DNA from: Phoebastria nigripes
Lineage: Eukaryota > Chordata > Aves > Procellariiformes > Diomedeidae
Assembly: GCA_035582835.1 (NCBI GenBank)
Contig: JAYKAV010002972.1
Coordinates: 78,043-142,042 of the forward strand
DNA length: 64,000 nt
Direction: 5' to 3'
The position numbers and the translations under genes are program-made. How positions within the stretch are numbered: the first letter of the stretch is position 1; each line of letters opens with the position of its first letter. Below the pieces are notes generated by a model. The model was not told where the DNA came from. It saw only the letters and a program-made list of their open reading frames with translations, and did no database searches. This document shows positions 62,901 through 64,000 of this stretch, piece after piece.

Positions 62901-63855
62901 CCCTGCAGCACTTGCAAGCTTGTTTTGCAGGCTTACGTGCAGTCCATGTAGGAGGGGTGGGGAATGTTTATAGTACCATCAAGTCCTTGTGTCATCCAGT
63001 CTGAATAACCTTGGAAAGTGAATGCTATAGCTTGTGCTCCCTGATGTCATCACGCCTATTAAAAGTAATATTAAATGTTAAGTCTGTTGAGAAATAGTGA
63101 ATTGTAATGTGCTGTCTACAGGTTCTAATTGACCTCAACATTTTTGATCACATAAGTAAACACTGCATGCATAAAAAGCATATAAAACACACTTCATAAA
63201 ATGAGACTTTTTGCTATCTTGTTTTCTACCTGCTGGCTTCAAAATGTAAAGGCAAAACACTAGTCTTCACAGAAATTAAGGAAAGGCCAATAGTATTCAG
63301 TATAAAACTTACTATACATCTCATTTGAAAGAATACTGTTTTTCTGTCACTTATAAGACAAAATACATGATACTACAAGAATAATAGCTTGAAATAAAAT
63401 ATTTAATGCCAGAAGTGGTGTTGAGTTTGATGTCCTTATGCAAAGAATGCTGAATACAAATTACATAGTAAAAAGCCTGGAAACTTTATGGTACTGAGGC
63501 TAAAAGAATTTTTTAGAGCAGCGTACCTCAATTTAAGAACTGCTCATTACATATACCTTGAAGATGTGCATCATATGAAAACAAGTGGTGCACTTACATT
63601 AAATAAAATTATAGATATATTTATTAAGGCTTCTGACAGTTGAATTTCATAAAAACAGAGAAAATACAATTCCCTTAAAAAATACAAAGTCAAACAGTCA
63701 AATAAGGAAGTATATACAAAACAGAATAACCATGTAGAATATTCTTAATCCAGAGGACATGGGAAGCATGGAGGATACAAGGAATTTAAAATATTTGTAG
63801 GTGAGTGGACATTCTGCATTTACTAAATTGCACCTGCGATGTCTGTATTCATCTT
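56905..63855. other. Intronic sequence, no gene recognised
   Basis: Unique AT-rich DNA apart from the 34-bp tandem duplication at 60.5 kb; one N at 62099. Confidence 0.5.
60489..60556 (+). repeat. Two-unit 34-bp tandem duplication
   Basis: Both units begin TCATGATACTGTGT and end GGAAAATCAT. The two 34-bp copies differ at three positions, indicating a fairly recent local duplication. Confidence 0.85.
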
Positions 63856-63857
63856 TC

Positions 63858-64000
63858 ATAGAACCATAGAATCACAGAATCATTAAGGTTGGAAAAAAGA
63901 CCTCTAAGATCATCAAGTCCAACCGTCAACCCAACACCACCATGCCCACTAAACCATGTCCCTAAGCGCCTCATCTACATGTCTTTTAAATACTTCCAGG
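63858..64000 (-). mobile_element. CR1 3' end, minus strand, cut by the window edge
   Basis: CATAGAATCACAGAATCATT, then CTCTAAGATCATCAAGTCCA and ATGTCCCTAAGCGCCTCATC match the complement of the 3' end of the 48-kb copy (its VDEALRDMV stop and untranslated tail). The element continues beyond the window, so more ORF2 is probably present outside. Confidence 0.92.

Larger units (their letters stand above)
13939..64000 (+). other. OXR1: Presumed OXR1 intron downstream of the coding exon (continues past window)
   Basis: This starts with a consensus GTGAGT donor. I looked for the next canonical exon (DTGQKK-type start, then the LysM-coding exons) and did not recognise it, so the intron appears longer than 50 kb, in keeping with the very large 5' introns of vertebrate OXR1. 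It holds most of the CR1 and LTR insertions of the window and one candidate small exon at 36944-36974. Confidence 0.55.

Noticed and set aside
1..64000. Bacterial-style systems: operons, CRISPR arrays, phage or defence islands
   Set aside because: Composition, splice signals, CR1 elements and LTRs all indicate a vertebrate nuclear intron; none of these features is present.

Overview
The window looks like AT-rich intronic DNA from a bird. The main evidence is several CR1 LINE copies ending in the avian ATTCTATG-type 3' tail, two solo LTRs of an ERVL-like avian family, and one coding exon that matches OXR1 (oxidation resistance 1). There are no operons, tRNA or rRNA genes, CRISPR arrays or prokaryotic features. 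Sixteen isolated N bases are consistent with a draft vertebrate assembly.

One exon can be assigned to a known gene. At 13742-13938 (+) a splice-bounded open segment encodes an N-terminal part of OXR1, ending ...RRSELKRYYTI and followed by a strong GTGAGT donor in phase 1. No other canonical OXR1 exon was recognised, so the window is best read as this exon plus parts of the two introns around it. More than 50 kb of downstream intron is present. Inside that intron a 31-nt segment (36944-36974) has good splice signals. From its internal ATG it would join the expected next OXR1 exon in frame, so it is a candidate alternative first exon or micro-exon. A CpG-dense patch followed by a TATA box at 43.55-43.75 kb is a weak candidate for an internal promoter.

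Repeats by position (strand): a pogo/Tigger-like DNA transposase fossil at 6.0-6.6 kb (-); old CR1 pieces at 12.97-13.17 (+), 15.8-15.97 (-), 16.1-16.2 (+, amniote-type tail), 21.95-23.01 (+, internally deleted) and 39.1-39.5 kb (+); younger CR1 copies with reverse transcriptase sequence at 26.3-27.3 (+), 47.96-49.3 (+) and 55.8-56.9 kb (-); CR1 3' tails at 52.4 (-) and 63.86 kb to the window end (-); solo LTRs at 40.15-40.72 kb, with a perfect 5-bp target duplication, and at 55.16-55.68 kb. The 56-kb CR1 abuts the second LTR and, with 85 bp of extra 3' sequence, is bracketed by a 13-bp direct repeat. This suggests an insertion that carried 3' flanking DNA.

The remaining sequence is unique intronic DNA with small tandem repeats, homopolymer tracts, short CpG-rich patches and a few AT-rich blocks that resemble conserved non-coding elements. 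The most unusual items are the pogo-like fossil, the 31-nt candidate exon and the CR1/LTR junction.
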